Source: Metopolophium dirhodum (Eukaryota > Arthropoda > Insecta > Hemiptera > Aphididae). From it: a stretch of DNA of 64,000 nucleotides. The stretch spans positions 1,059,491 through 1,123,490 of the forward strand of contig NC_083564.1 in the NCBI RefSeq assembly GCF_019925205.1, read 5' to 3'. Below are positions 13,201 to 25,349 of the stretch, one piece after another. Position numbers and translations under genes: made by a program. Under the pieces are notes generated by a model. That model did no database searches and was not told where the DNA came from. It worked only from the letters and a program-made list of their open reading frames with translations. Each line of letters begins with the position of its first letter. Position 1 is the stretch's first letter.

Positions 13201-14897
13201 GTGTAAAATGAACTATTGTACTAGTAAATTGCATTATTATGATATACTTATTATGATTTCGCGATTATAACGTCTCTGTTGCAGTCCATAATTGTTGAAA
13301 CAAATCGAGCGAAAAAAATCATTAAATATTTTAATAGCTTTAATACCACTCAGTTTTTTTATACATACAAAAGTTGTAATTACAACTGCAGGAAATAAAA
13401 TAAATGTATATTATTATTATATAATGACTGACAGTCGTGCTCATGTATTATAACGCAGTCCGCTCTCATAAAACATGATCTATCGAGCGTATTTTTTTTT
13501 AATTTTCGATAGAAACAATTTTTATTGGCATCATTCATATCATAATATTCAATAAGTAAAAAAAAAAAAAAATAATAATATCAAAAACGCATCTTTTTTT
13601 TATAATATCAGCTACTAATGTATGGAAATGGGATTTCATAATATATGTTTTAAACGATACCAGTTTCGTGTGTTATATAACTTTACACTACCGTATGGGT
13701 ACTTAATCCCATATAATGTATAGGTACTTTAGTGAATGTGCTTGTGGGTGTAGCATTGCACAAATAATGTTTTACAGAAATATAACAACGCAGTATTTTA
13801 TATCACATATTATTGTATTGGATGTCGTTGTGTGGCGAACGGTTTAATAAAGTAATAATGATCATTACAGTAATATGATATGCTTACCTACTTAATGCCG
13901 CTGAAAAATATAAATTTAAGTGCGTATGCACAAAACATGAGTATCCGCGACCTCCCTCGTGCCCTAAACCGTACCACGGGTGAAGATGACGACGCATAAG
14001 TATTACAAATGGATTTGCAAACAATAAATTATTGATTTAAAAAACATCACAATAAACAATTATTGTACAACTACTACTATATATGTGTACAGTGTGCTTG
14101 ACGCACCTACAGGCGTTCACGGTTGGGCGTATACGGCGAATGAAAATACACTGTTTATGACGTACCACTACCATGGTCGTGTGCTGCACCGGTCGAGCCG
14201 TGTAATGATTACACATTTTAAAACAGTGATAAATCGACGCGTCCGTAAAGCGGTCCTGCGCGGATCTAGAGTAGGTATAGTTGTAGTTAACGTCCTTCGG
14301 TACGGTTTTTTTTTTCCAATTTTCTGGTAAAACCCGCTTAAAAATAATGACCCACCTCCTGTGTACAATTGTTTACTATGATGTACCTCCAAACTGTATA
14401 ATATATTGTACGTAATATTATTATATTGCTCCAATATTTTTGAACACTCTTTCGATTTCTGAAGAATCAATGACAGTTTGCAATAGTTTACACCAAAACT
14501 AAATAAATACATTTAAAAAAGCTGAATGGAGAACGACGTTATTTTAGTATGCATTTAGCCATTTAGGTTAGACGTCGTTTGGTAACGTTTTTTTAAAAAT
14601 TATCACGAGTTCATAATAGTGAATAAATTATATAAAACGAGTGTTATATGAGATTGTTATAAGTCAGTAACAATATAATTGAATTAAATTAAATTACACT
14701 TTGTTGTAATTTAAAATAATGGAAATAATGTTATAATTAAGTAATTTGCTCATGAATACAGATATATACCTATATTGCCTATACATGACGCCGTGTAACA
14801 AATTAATAATAGAGTGAATGTGAGTGTTAGAAATTCATATTCTGGCATTCTTCACATAAGCATAGAATTATAATAATTGTGTATGATAATAATAAAT
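10243..14897. other. Spacer with a CpG-richer patch, no recognised gene
   Basis: The part around 10500-11480 is CpG-richer and carries overlapping open frames on both strands (for example 11120-11422) with no recognisable domain or splice structure. An AAT run lies at 10900-10925. From 11500 to 14900 the sequence is AT-rich with scattered homopolymers and no supported feature. Confidence 0.5.
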
Positions 14898-14903
14898 ACC
14901 TAA

Positions 14904-15005
14904 GATAAACGACCGAGCAACAAAAACCAAACTCACCAAATTAGCAAATCTACTATTCCAAGCAACTCCACAAGAGTTATACTCGTAAAGCCCATATACA
15001 AATAA
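14904..15005 (+). pseudogene. Probable 3' end of LINE ORF1
   Basis: An open frame of 33 codons ends at TAA 15003-15005, just upstream of ORF2. It shares the A/C-rich composition of the element, reads RPSNKNQTHQISKSTIPS near its start and LVKPIYK before the stop, and begins close to the inferred 5' junction. It fits the tail of the nucleic-acid-binding ORF1 protein that I-type LINEs carry, with the rest lost by 5' truncation. No zinc knuckle remains, so this is inferred from position and composition only. Confidence 0.4.
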
Positions 15006-15028
15006 ATTAATCAAATTCTCAAATTCTA

Positions 15029-18000
15029 ATGAATGTAAACCAAAAAGAAAACAACCTCACACATAACACAAAACTAATACAATGGAACCTTAATGGCTTT
15101 CAAAAAAAAATAAATGAATTAAAAATACTAATAGCCGAGCATTCGCCCGATTTCATATGCTTACAAGAAACCAATTTTACTGACCAAACCCACAAAACTT
15201 TAAGGAACTATATATGCTACACTAAAAACAGAACTAATGGTTTAAGAGCCAGCGGTGGTGTAGCAATCTATGTCAAGTCATTCTTTCCTAGCAAGCAAAT
15301 AAAAGTAAAAACCCATCTCGAAGCTATTGCCATTTCTATACATCTCAATGAAATAAATTTAAATGTATGCAACTTGTATTTACCCAACCAAACTAAAATC
15401 GAATTTTCCGACATCGAAAACATAATTAAACAACTCCCCAAGCCATTTATGATATTAGGCGACTTTAATGCACATTGTACCATGTGGGGATCAGAAAAAA
15501 CAGACCATAGAGGCAAGATAATTGAAAAAATACTAGAAAACGAAAACATTGTAATTCTAAATGACACATCCCCCACCCACATTAACCTAGCCAATGGAAC
15601 CTTATCATCTATCGACCTAACAATGTGCACATCCTCCTTAGCCCAAAGACTCAAGTGGAAAGTGCTGCCTGATATCTATAGCAGTGACCATTTACCTATA
15701 CTCACAAACTTCATGCACAGGATAGGGGATACTAATACGAATAAAAACCGTAGATGGAATCTAAAAACACCCAACTGGACATTATTCAGTGATATTATAG
15801 AGGAAGAAATTACCAAAATACAATATAATGACCAATCCAATATAGAAAACGCAGTCAAAATATTAACTAACATAATCACCTCAGCAGCAGAAATATCAAT
15901 CGGTAGCTGTATAAACCATAACCAAAAACCAAAAGTTCCTTGGTGGAATGATGAGATTAAAAGAGCTATAATCAATAAAAAGAACGCCTTAAACACGTAC
16001 AAAAAAAATAAAACCTTAGAAAATTTCATACAACTCAAAAAACTGCGTGCCCAAGCCAAATTTTTAATAAAAAAAAGCAAAAAAAACTCATGGAAAGAAT
16101 TCACAACCAGCATAAACTCCAAAACTAACTCATCCAAGATATGGAACAAAATCCATTCATTGAAAGGTATAAACCGAAACCAAGAAATTCATATAACTGA
16201 CGAACAAGGAACAACATCAGCTCCAGAAGATGTCGCCGAAAAAATCGGCGCTTACTTCCAAGATAATTTTAGCAACAAAATCTACACACAAGAATTTATT
16301 AACGGAATAAAAATACCATTCGAAAACTCACAAATAATCTCAATGATAAACCCGAACAATAGCGACCAAATTGTCTTGAACTCCAGTATAACACTCAATG
16401 AAATGGAAACTGCACTAAATAAATGCCAGAGCAAAAGCCCTGGCCCAGACAGTATCCCTTATTGTTTTATTATAAACCTCGGCATAACAGCAAAAAAATT
16501 TCTATTGAATATATATAACAATATATGGCACACAGGAGTTATACCTAAAGAATGGAAAAAGGGAATAATAATTCCTATTCTTAAACCAGGGAAAAACAAA
16601 CATTCCACTGAAGGATACAGACCTATCACACTCCTAAACACAATGACAAAAATTATGGAAAAAATTATAAACTTAAGATTAACATGGTTCTTAGAAAAAA
16701 ACCAAATACTTTCTAAAGAGCAAAGTGGATTTCGCCACACTAGATCAACAATGGACAACTTAATTACAATAAAAACTGAAATAGAAAATGCATTCGAACA
16801 TAAACAAATACTCGGAATGATCAGTTTGGATATAACAAAGGCTTACGATTCTGTATGGAGACATAGAATACTAGCTCTACTAAGCAAAATCTTAACAAAC
16901 GGCAATATGTTCATGTATATTACAAACTACCTAAAAGAAAGACAATTTCAGGTCAAAGTATCACATACCCTATCAAAGACGTTCTACCAAGAAAATGGCA
17001 TCCCACAAGGATCATCACTGGCAGTCACACTCTTTCTCTTGGCCATTAATGATATTGTCGAAACAATCAAAGTTCCTGTAAAAGCTAATTTATTCGCCGA
17101 TGACTTTAACATTTTTTGCAGAAGCAAAAACCTAAAAACCGTCCAAGAATTACTCCAAATAAGTGCTAACAGCTTATCAGATTGGTCAAAAAAAACTGGC
17201 TTCTCATTCTCTAACCTCAAATCCAAAAGTATTATCTTTACAAAACAAAAAAAAATAAAAGATCTCAATATAATACTAGACAACCTAGTTATACCTCACC
17301 ATAATAAAATTAAAATTCTAGGAATAACATTCGATTCCAAACTTAATTGGATACCTCATCTAAAAAATATTCGTGACTCGTTATCTCAAAAACTCAACAT
17401 AATCAAAATAATTGCCCACACATCATGGGGTGGTGACAGCGCATCTCTTTTAATGATCTATAAAGCGTTAATTCGATCTAAAACAGATTATGGATCAATA
17501 CTGTTAAAAAATGCCAAAACCAACCACTTAAACATGGTTCAAACTAAACTAAATACTGCTATAAGACTTTCAATAGGGGGATTCAAATCCAGCCCAATTG
17601 AGAGTATTAGAAACATTGCTAATGAAATCCCACCTAACCTTAGAAGAGAAAAACTACTGCTATTATATTGTGCCAGAACCATAAGAAATATCAACAATCC
17701 AGCCATCAAAGTAATAAATGCACACATACAGCAAGCCGAAAAAGAAAATATAAAAATAAACAATATTTTAGAAAGAAAACCGTACATCTTTCCCCCTTGG
17801 AACACAACATTCAATGTTAACCTTACTTTAACTCAATTCAAAAAAGAAAACACAATGCCATCCATATATAAAAACATGCTCAACAACATATTGCAAGAAC
17901 ACCCAAACAGTGTACACATATACACTGATGCATCCAAAACAAATGACGGTGTTGGTCTCGCTATGATAATAAACAATCAAACAATAGCATACAAACTTCC

Positions 18001-18727
18001 ACCTCAAGCATCAATATTCACAGCAGAAGCGATGGCAATATACAAAGCTGTAAAATATTTCCACACTGAATATTCAAACCACCAAACAAAATGTATAATA
18101 CTTAGCGACTCACTCAGCAATTTAATTGCCATCACAAATACTCGAAACCAAACAGATATCACTAAGCTAATACAAGAAGAAACTTTTCTTGCAGAAAATA
18201 AAAATATATACATCCAGTTTGTATGGATTCCGGGCCACATTGGCATTCCAGGAAATGAAATGGCTGACCAAGAAGCCCATAATGCAATCACCTCCAAATT
18301 AACTGCAACCATAAAGTCCATCACATTTGCAGATGCAAAAAACGAAATTAAACTACACACAAACAACAAATGGCATTCCTACTGGCGAAAACTCAACACC
18401 AAACTCAATAAAATAAAAAACAATATAAATCTATGGATAAATCTTGAACTCAGTAGAAAAGAAGAAACCATAATAAACCGTCTCCGAATTGGTCACACAC
18501 ACCTAACTCACAGCTATTTGATGACCAAAGACGATCCTCCACTATGCGACGCGTGCAATGTACTTTTAACGGTCAACCACGTCATCACAGAATGTCAAAA
18601 ATACAACATGTATCGAAATCAATACCACATATCAGAACAAATTTGTCAAGCACTAGGACCAAACCCACAAGACGTTAAAAACTTAATCTTATTCTTAAAA
18701 AAAACAGAATTGTACAATTTAATTTAA
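15029..18727 (+). CDS. LINE ORF2: endonuclease, reverse transcriptase, RNase H
   Basis: 1232 residues with no frameshift. Residues 14-225 form an exonuclease-endonuclease-phosphatase type endonuclease that nicks target DNA: QWNLNGF, CLQETNF with Glu47, LGDFNAH around Asp145, SSIDLTM, and SSDHLPI with Asp220-His221. Residues about 460-780 are the reverse transcriptase: YRPITLLN, SKEQSGFR, SLDITKAYDSVW with Asp601, GIPQGSSL and the catalytic FADD with Asp691-Asp692. Residues about 960-1085 are RNase H, with candidate catalytic Asp967, Glu1000, Asp1027 and Asp1080, and PGHIGIPGNE before the last. A C-terminal CDAC-x-H-x4-C motif follows. The start is the first ATG after the ORF1-like stub. All catalytic residues I looked for are present, so the protein could be active and might mobilise the SINE at 3.2 kb, although no shared 3' end is evident. 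Confidence 0.95.
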   Translation: MNVNQKENNLTHNTKLIQWNLNGFQKKINELKILIAEHSPDFICLQETNFTDQTHKTLRNYICYTKNRTNGLRASGGVAIYVKSFFPSKQIKVKTHLEAIAISIHLNEINLNVCNLYLPNQTKIEFSDIENIIKQLPKPFMILGDFNAHCTMWGSEKTDHRGKIIEKILENENIVILNDTSPTHINLANGTLSSIDLTMCTSSLAQRLKWKVLPDIYSSDHLPILTNFMHRIGDTNTNKNRRWNLKTPNWTLFSDIIEEEITKIQYNDQSNIENAVKILTNIITSAAEISIGSCINHNQKPKVPWWNDEIKRAIINKKNALNTYKKNKTLENFIQLKKLRAQAKFLIKKSKKNSWKEFTTSINSKTNSSKIWNKIHSLKGINRNQEIHITDEQGTTSAPEDVAEKIGAYFQDNFSNKIYTQEFINGIKIPFENSQIISMINPNNSDQIVLNSSITLNEMETALNKCQSKSPGPDSIPYCFIINLGITAKKFLLNIYNNIWHTGVIPKEWKKGIIIPILKPGKNKHSTEGYRPITLLNTMTKIMEKIINLRLTWFLEKNQILSKEQSGFRHTRSTMDNLITIKTEIENAFEHKQILGMISLDITKAYDSVWRHRILALLSKILTNGNMFMYITNYLKERQFQVKVSHTLSKTFYQENGIPQGSSLAVTLFLLAINDIVETIKVPVKANLFADDFNIFCRSKNLKTVQELLQISANSLSDWSKKTGFSFSNLKSKSIIFTKQKKIKDLNIILDNLVIPHHNKIKILGITFDSKLNWIPHLKNIRDSLSQKLNIIKIIAHTSWGGDSASLLMIYKALIRSKTDYGSILLKNAKTNHLNMVQTKLNTAIRLSIGGFKSSPIESIRNIANEIPPNLRREKLLLLYCARTIRNINNPAIKVINAHIQQAEKENIKINNILERKPYIFPPWNTTFNVNLTLTQFKKENTMPSIYKNMLNNILQEHPNSVHIYTDASKTNDGVGLAMIINNQTIAYKLPPQASIFTAEAMAIYKAVKYFHTEYSNHQTKCIILSDSLSNLIAITNTRNQTDITKLIQEETFLAENKNIYIQFVWIPGHIGIPGNEMADQEAHNAITSKLTATIKSITFADAKNEIKLHTNNKWHSYWRKLNTKLNKIKNNINLWINLELSRKEETIINRLRIGHTHLTHSYLMTKDDPPLCDACNVLLTVNHVITECQKYNMYRNQYHISEQICQALGPNPQDVKNLILFLKKTELYNLI

Positions 18728-18812
18728 TGTAACCATGTAAATGCTAAAATACTAACAATGTAATCTAAAATTCGTGTACTAATGGCCTAGTTGTCGATGT
18801 ATATTTCAGATC

Positions 18813-18818
18813 AATAAA
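18813..18818 (+). promoter_or_regulatory. LINE poly(A) signal
   Basis: AATAAA about 85 nt past the ORF2 stop, running directly into the A tract that ends at 18837. Confidence 0.7.
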
Positions 18819-18845
18819 AAAAAAAAAAAAAAAAAAATAATAAAT

Positions 18846-20215
18846 GTTTCATCACGATTCAAGACTAAACATAAATTAGGTATTTATATTCATATTATTA
18901 TTAAGTTAATATGTAGCTATATTAGTTTACACGTATTATAGATAATAATAATAAATAATATATAGTATAATATGTAATAAAAAATGTAATTTATTTTTTC
19001 AGTTGATTGATATATTATTTCTCTTATATTAAAGTTTTTAATTAAAAAAAACCATAATAATGTATGGGAAATTCGATACTGTGATACGTGTGTAATTATA
19101 ATGAATTCGTCTCAAAGATTACGAAAAAACTGTAAAGTTATGCAAAAAGTTTTCCTCGAATCCCGAGTATCCTGAGTGTTATTGCCAAAACTGCAGTTTC
19201 TGGTAGTTTTTCACAATTTCCTGGTAAACCAAAGCAAAAATTATAATTTTAAAATGTTGGCATATCTATGTTTCATATTTTGGTAACTTTCGGAGCATTG
19301 TTTTACTTACCCAAAAAATTGCGTACATAATACGTCATAACAAAAAAGTAAAAACTAAACAGCAACGAATAAAAATATTACTGTAAGACCCAAACATTTC
19401 TAATTTTTAATTTCTTGATATTTTACTGATAAACGTGCTGGTACTGAACATATTGTCGATGAGTAGGTTACCATATTACAAACAATGATTTATGAATGCA
19501 AAACTAAAAAGTGCGTTTTAAAAAAATAATAATATTGTGTGAATTATTATTTTTTTAATACAATATAATAATTTACACAATATTATTATTTAATAACAAC
19601 AAACTGAATTATGTAGATAGTTTATTTAGACATAGACAAATATATTATTTATTTTATCACAATAGTCGCAAATTATTGATAACCTGTTTCGGGACATTTA
19701 ATAATTTTTAGTAGACACAACATAATAATTATATATGATTAAAAGCCATTTGATAGGTATAATTTTAGCAGTTTCGAATACGGTAGTTGACTGTTTGCAC
19801 ACGGTTAATAATATAGGTGGGCAAGTTTAATGAAGAAAAGTTTTTTTGTTTGTGACATATTTGTTTGCCTTCAGACATTTATTTGTTCTCCTCCAATCAA
19901 ATTTCACAGGGTACCTACAAACAGACCCCGATAGGTGCTATATATTATTTCAAATGCGAGCGACCTAATCTAAATGATGCGTAGGTACAAAGTCGATAAT
20001 CCACGTACAAAATCGTCGGTTAAATCCGGCACAAGTACCTAAACGTTTCCGAACACTGCTGCAAACTCCAGAATAAAATGCTTAATGTCGTACCATATAC
20101 TATGTAAACCCTGGGGCAGCAGATATTAAGCACGTGATCGCTGCATGATTCACTGCGAGCGTATAAATCTTTTGAAGACGCGCCGGCAAATATCTCGTGG
20201 CAACCATAAAAGGCC
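18846..20215. other. AT-rich spacer
   Basis: Gene-free AT-rich sequence flanking the LINE insertion. It holds the hairpin listed at 19525-19590 and nothing else I can support. Confidence 0.55.
19525..19590. repeat. AT-rich perfect-class hairpin
   Basis: Two 25-base arms (19525-19549 and 19566-19590) are reverse complements with a single mismatch, separated by a 16-base loop. The core is ATATTGTGTGAATT pairing with AATTTACACAATAT. It may be a tiny palindromic element or a structural hairpin. Confidence 0.7.
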
Positions 20216-20886
20216 TTTGCTTACACGTCTGGAAAAAGCGCGCGCGCCCACACGCACACGCACACACCCACACACCCACAAGCACACAAACGCAAAAACG
20301 TACAAACGAACAGAACAACAACAATGAAAAAAAAAACAACCAAAATCGAGACATTTCACATTACCCGACGAGATACATTGCTGGCGGTTCCGGACGGAAA
20401 TCCACAACAATGTTGGTTTATTACGAAAACATGAAGGGGAAAGAAACTGTGGCCAGTGGCAACGGTATTACTTTCTCCTTTTTTTTTTCTCATCCCATCC
20501 GTCCACTCACTCAACCCTTCCCCAATCTTCCCTCCTCCCTACCGACAGACGTTAGGGCGTGATGTGTGGCGGACCACCACCGCCGTGCCGGGCGGCAAAC
20601 GACAAAACCGTTTCGGCGCCCTAAACCCCGCGCACCTTTACTATAATATATTATATATTTATACACATCCAAAAGCTCAGCTATACACCCTTATTATGCC
20701 CAGCTCGTTTCCACCCACCCTACCATCCACCACCTACCGTCCCGCGATCCTTCCGCCGTCATTCCCGTCGCCCAGCACAAAAGTGGCCACATTATTTTCA
20801 CTGCACAAATGGCTTATACGTCCCGTTTTACATTAATTGGACGCCTGCACATTTCACGCGCATTCTAGTGCCACCGTCGCCCGTGA
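20216..20886. other. CpG-rich block with AC tract
   Basis: An AC-rich run (about 20235-20290) is followed by CpG-rich, C-rich sequence. The proline-rich open frame at 20456-20836 has no ATG at its start and looks compositional. It is a possible promoter or 5' exon area with no deciding signal. Confidence 0.35.
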
Positions 20887-21126
20887 TATCATGACGTAGA
20901 TAGTTTTAAGGACGCGTTTTCGTGCAGCCCTAAGTGCGTAGGTACGTGGGGAGAGCAGGGGGTTTACGAAATAAAGGCGTACACGATTGAGAGCTGGACG
21001 AACTGCAAGCACAACATGTGGCAATTTGTGGTGCACGACGATCGTCTGCGCGTGTTAAGACACGGGGCAAGCATATCGATGGGGGAGGGGGGTGTTTGGA
21101 AAAGAAAAGGTTTCTCCGATGAATAA
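20887..21126 (+). other. Open frame resembling an exon, unidentified
   Basis: Seventy-nine sense codons between TGA (20884-20886) and TAA (21124-21126), with no ATG near the front. The translation is compositionally protein-like, including VYEIKAYTIESWTN followed by CKHNMWQFVVHDD, and does not look like microsatellite translation. A possible acceptor (GAGAGCAG before GGG) lies near 20960. The opposite strand is also open here, as expected in GC-richer sequence, so chance is quite possible. I do not recognise the protein. Confidence 0.2.
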
Positions 21127-21130
21127 CCGA

Positions 21131-24100
21131 AAAGCGATTTGTCCGAATCGTAATACGTTTGTTCGACGCGTCCCGGGTTTTAATGACGATTATAAAGGAC
21201 GTCCGCCCGATAATATAATGGTCGTCGACAAAATTATATTATTGTTGTAACAACCATCTGATCGCTTTTCACGACGCGATCGTATTAATCGAACTCCGGT
21301 GGTGGAGGTGGAATTAAAAACGAAAACACTGCGCAGATTGACGACTGACGTTTGTCTGAAAGTGTAATGTTATTGCGATGCTCGTACTGTATTATGACTC
21401 GCAGCAGATACGCCTCAAAACTATAAGTAAAACTTTTTAACGAATAATTTTTGTTGTGCGACCTGGTTTCGAATCCCGAAGATAAAAATTATACTCACTG
21501 CATATAAAAGTGACAAATCAAATGAATGAAAAACTTCGGTGTCAGTTTAAACTCTGACAAAATCTTGTAGAAATAAATGAATTCACGGTTACTTTTCACA
21601 AAGTTCATTTCAAATCAACTGACGTTCTTATAAAAATTAGATTTTAACATCATATTATTATTATTATTATGAAGTTTAGCAATTATTATTATTTTTTATA
21701 ACTTCTTTTTTTATTTATTTAAGTGGAGAATACTGCAGGGTTCTATTTTAAATAATACGTTTAAAATGATATTTATGTTTATACAAACATCTTATATTTT
21801 TATTATTTAAATTATATTCACTTTACTTACATTAATATTAATCATTACTGTGTGACGTTATAAGTTATAACGTTTTATATTTAATTGGTTCATAATTTAT
21901 TTTGAGTTCAAATTATTTTCCAGACGCAGATTATTAAAACTAGCATACAACCATCACTGAAGTTTATTATCTTGACATTGAGTATTTGTTCAATAACAGT
22001 ATATTTAAGCAAATCACAATTATAAGTACCAATAAATACAAATACTTATATTTCCACGAGTGAATTAAATGTTATATTAATAACATTATAATATGCAATA
22101 TTATATGTTAGATATATGTAAAAAATTTAATTAAAATTATTTAAAAAATCTTTTTATCATTGGGTTAACTATTATTATAATGTTAATGCACACACATAAA
22201 AAAAAACATTGAATGATACGAAATACTACCAAAGCGTTACAACAAAATACAGACCACATAAGACACGGAAAACGCGAGTAGATGATATTATTACCGTAAC
22301 TCTGGTACAACTGAGGTAATAGATCATCGCTGAGGCGGCACGGCGTACGACTAAATGTTTTGAATCACCCCCATCATGGTAAATAACAATATTATATTGT
22401 ATTGAAACAATAATTGATTTGGACATTGTCCATGTTTTGTCTTTGGTATTTGTTTTCTTCTTTTGTCGAAAAACACACGAAAATCGTCGTACGATTTTTC
22501 AATAAGACGAATTAACGACTATGGCTAAACGTCGCGTTTAATATATTAATCAAATGCTCGATTCGATGAGAATTTCCTTCATCGGCACCACTCTGTATTT
22601 TATATAATATTATATTATTATGTCTGTATACGGTCTTTAGTGTGTTTACTTAATGACTCTCTACTCAAATTTCTCACGGGGGACCGGCGGCGGGCAGTTG
22701 GCCGAAATGGTATTACAGTGTCCGCGCGCGTTTGCGGTGAATTAGAGTGGTTTTGGAGTTTGACATGAGACGATATTATTGTCTAGTGCTATATTGAGTT
22801 CACGTTAGGAATTGTTTCAATCACGAGGTCGTGGTACGGTTTGTGATAACACACATTCCGATAACGAAGGGCTTAGACGCGTAACCAGAGACCGTCAGAT
22901 TGAAAAGACTTGAAATATTCGACGGTTATATCGTCGGACACGGTAAAACATTATATTATTGTCATGACGGCACGATTAAAGGAGAAACTTCATTTTTCTC
23001 GATATAAGTATTAGTAGTTTGTAAAATTACGCGATTCATACGAAGAAGCGCACCGATAACATAGCTGCCTAATCAATATCATAAAATATAATAGGCCTCC
23101 TCTCAATCCATTTTCGATATTTAGTTAAGAATTATTATTTATAATATTTTCATACCTTGATAACACTAATACGGATACGAAAGAACGTTCTGTCAGTTAT
23201 TACTATTAGAAATTGCATTGATATCTAACATAAAAATAGTTTTACAAATATTTAGATCGTGTTCAACAATCGATACTTTCGACGCCGAATAATAATTATA
23301 AAAGAAATGGAATGCAAATAACCGATAACATTTTATAAATACCTATTGGACAAAAATGTTTATTATTTTACTATATTGATAGTTATTCTACTAAATTATA
23401 AAATACCAAATACACGATCGTTAAATATTAAAAAGTTGTGAAATAATGCTTTAAGTTAGTATGTGACAGTCAAATCTGAATTTTCCACTAGATTTCGCGT
23501 AAGACTACCATTTTCAGGAAAACTTTTATAGTTCTAAGTATCATTTCTGATCAAAATAATAAAATACTAAATACCTATAATATTATTTTCATCTAAAAAC
23601 TATTCAAGGACTCATATTATAGACAAACCATTAGTTACTAGTAACTTATTATAATTATATTGTAAATCAAATTTGCATATTATACATACTATGCGAAAAA
23701 AACCATATCACGTCACTTGATATTTTTCCTCTATAAGAAAAATCTATGAATCAAAAATATTTTTGTGTTAAGAAGTAGGTAGATAATCATGACAAAAAAA
23801 ATCTTACGAAAAACCGGTCAGAAACATTTTATCGTGTCTCTAGCCCAAAAAAATATTTATATTGAAAAATGTTTAACTATATATAATTTATAAATATATG
23901 TATGTATTTAAATAATTTATGGTTGTTATATAATTATATTGATAATTATATATTTATTTCAATGGTAATTTTTAAGTAAAAACTATTTAAAATTATTTCA
24001 TACATTGCAATTAAAATTATATTGTAGTGAGTAAATCATGAAAGCAATGCAAAACCAAATGTTTAACATGTATAGTAAAAATCGTCAATCTAAGAGATAT

Positions 24101-25349
24101 ATATTAGTCGTCTAGCTGTAACAAAAATTGTTTTTAAAATTAAATGCCGTAATTATTGTATTTATATAAACAATCAACGGTTTAATTTATGTATTTCAAC
24201 TTGATTAACATAATTTAATTAATACCTATACTTGATTAAAATTTTAAAAATTGATTTCCACAAAAAAAAATGATGTAGAAATATATAATATGTGTTGCTG
24301 ATAACAAAATAATATTGATATTATAATCGTAATAATTAATAATTTATTACTAATAAGTACTTGCGAAGTCAGCAAAATTTTTTTTTAAAAAAAACGGTAC
24401 AAACTACAAATGTATAAATAAATGAATAACACTTATCTATTACTAAGTACCCATGTGGTAATATACATAATATTAATATAATTGTGCTTACAAAATCTTA
24501 ATTTTAATTGAAAAATCTCTAATTTAAGTGTTTACGAGAACCGTTTGGAATCATAAAGTATATTATGATTAGTATTACTATTATATACCAATTTTGCTTG
24601 GTTAACTAACACAAAGAAAAACCATAAAGTTATTCATATTTTTAGTATATTTTTGAAAATCACGTGGCCACATTATTATATATTATTACCTATATAATAT
24701 ATTATATAAATTGATACGATGAGAGCATGAGTTAATTTAACGTTTTGAAATATAATATGAACAATAATTATAATGCACTGTGAGTTAACTCTTAAACCGT
24801 ACAACAAAATACGCTTAAACACGCAGTCGGACGTTGGTCGAATTGAAGAAGTTCGTTTTGCTTCGCTCACTGCAGTTCTATAGGATATTACTTTACTCTA
24901 TTATTTGTCCTATTAGATCCGGCGTACTTACAACTGTGAAAATATAAAACTGAACTGTGTAAAGCAGAAACGAGATACAATTTCATATCTAAAAAGTTGT
25001 TACACGAAACTTTCTGAGCACATTTCCCTTAAGCAACGGTCTCGTAAATTCCGTACCTACAGAATCTAAAATTTCAGTCTGGAATTCGAATCCCGCTTAT
25101 TTAATATACATGTTAAAAATGAAACGGGTAAAATGTCGAACATTTAGTCTTATTAAAATATTCCATTTATGTCAATTACATACAAATTACATTAATATTT
25201 TAATTTCATAATGTTTAATTTAATAAAACGCATGACCGTGTCTTTGTACGTATCAATTTTTATAACTTTTAAATTTAATTTGTATAATATCTGATTTCAG
25301 TTTTATAAACGGTAAAAATGTAAATAAATACAGTCCACTTTTTTTCAGA
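21131..25349. other. Spacer, mostly AT-rich, no recognised gene
   Basis: CpG-richer around 22640-22980, otherwise AT-rich with TTA/AAT runs (for example 21656-21671). It contains one dispersed repeat copy (23771-23857). No credible exon found. Confidence 0.5.
23771..23857 (-). repeat. Dispersed repeat, copy 1
   Basis: Its reverse complement matches 42569-42645 over about 75 bases. Shared landmarks are TTTTTGGGCT, then TTTCTGACCG, TTTTTCGT and TTGTCATG. The copies are in opposite orientation and about 19 kb apart. Family unknown. Confidence 0.6.

Larger units (their letters stand above)
14898..18837 (+). mobile_element. Non-LTR retrotransposon (LINE), 5'-truncated, intact ORF2
   Basis: About 3.94 kb. 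It contains a short ORF1-like stub (14904-15005), a 23-nt gap, an uninterrupted ORF2 (15029-18727), a short 3' untranslated region and AATAAA (18813-18818) running into a poly(A) tail to 18837. The 10-mer AATAATAAAT occurs just before the element (14888-14897) and at the tail end (18836-18845), fitting a target-site duplication, though the sequence is simple. The sense strand is strikingly A- and C-rich compared with its surroundings. ORF2 carries both an RNase H domain and an endonuclease, which points to the I-like group of LINEs rather than Jockey or R1; the clade is inference. The undamaged reading frame suggests a recent insertion. Confidence 0.9.

Noticed and set aside
20456..20836. Proline-rich open frame
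   Set aside because: It starts without ATG and is compositional, from C-rich sequence.
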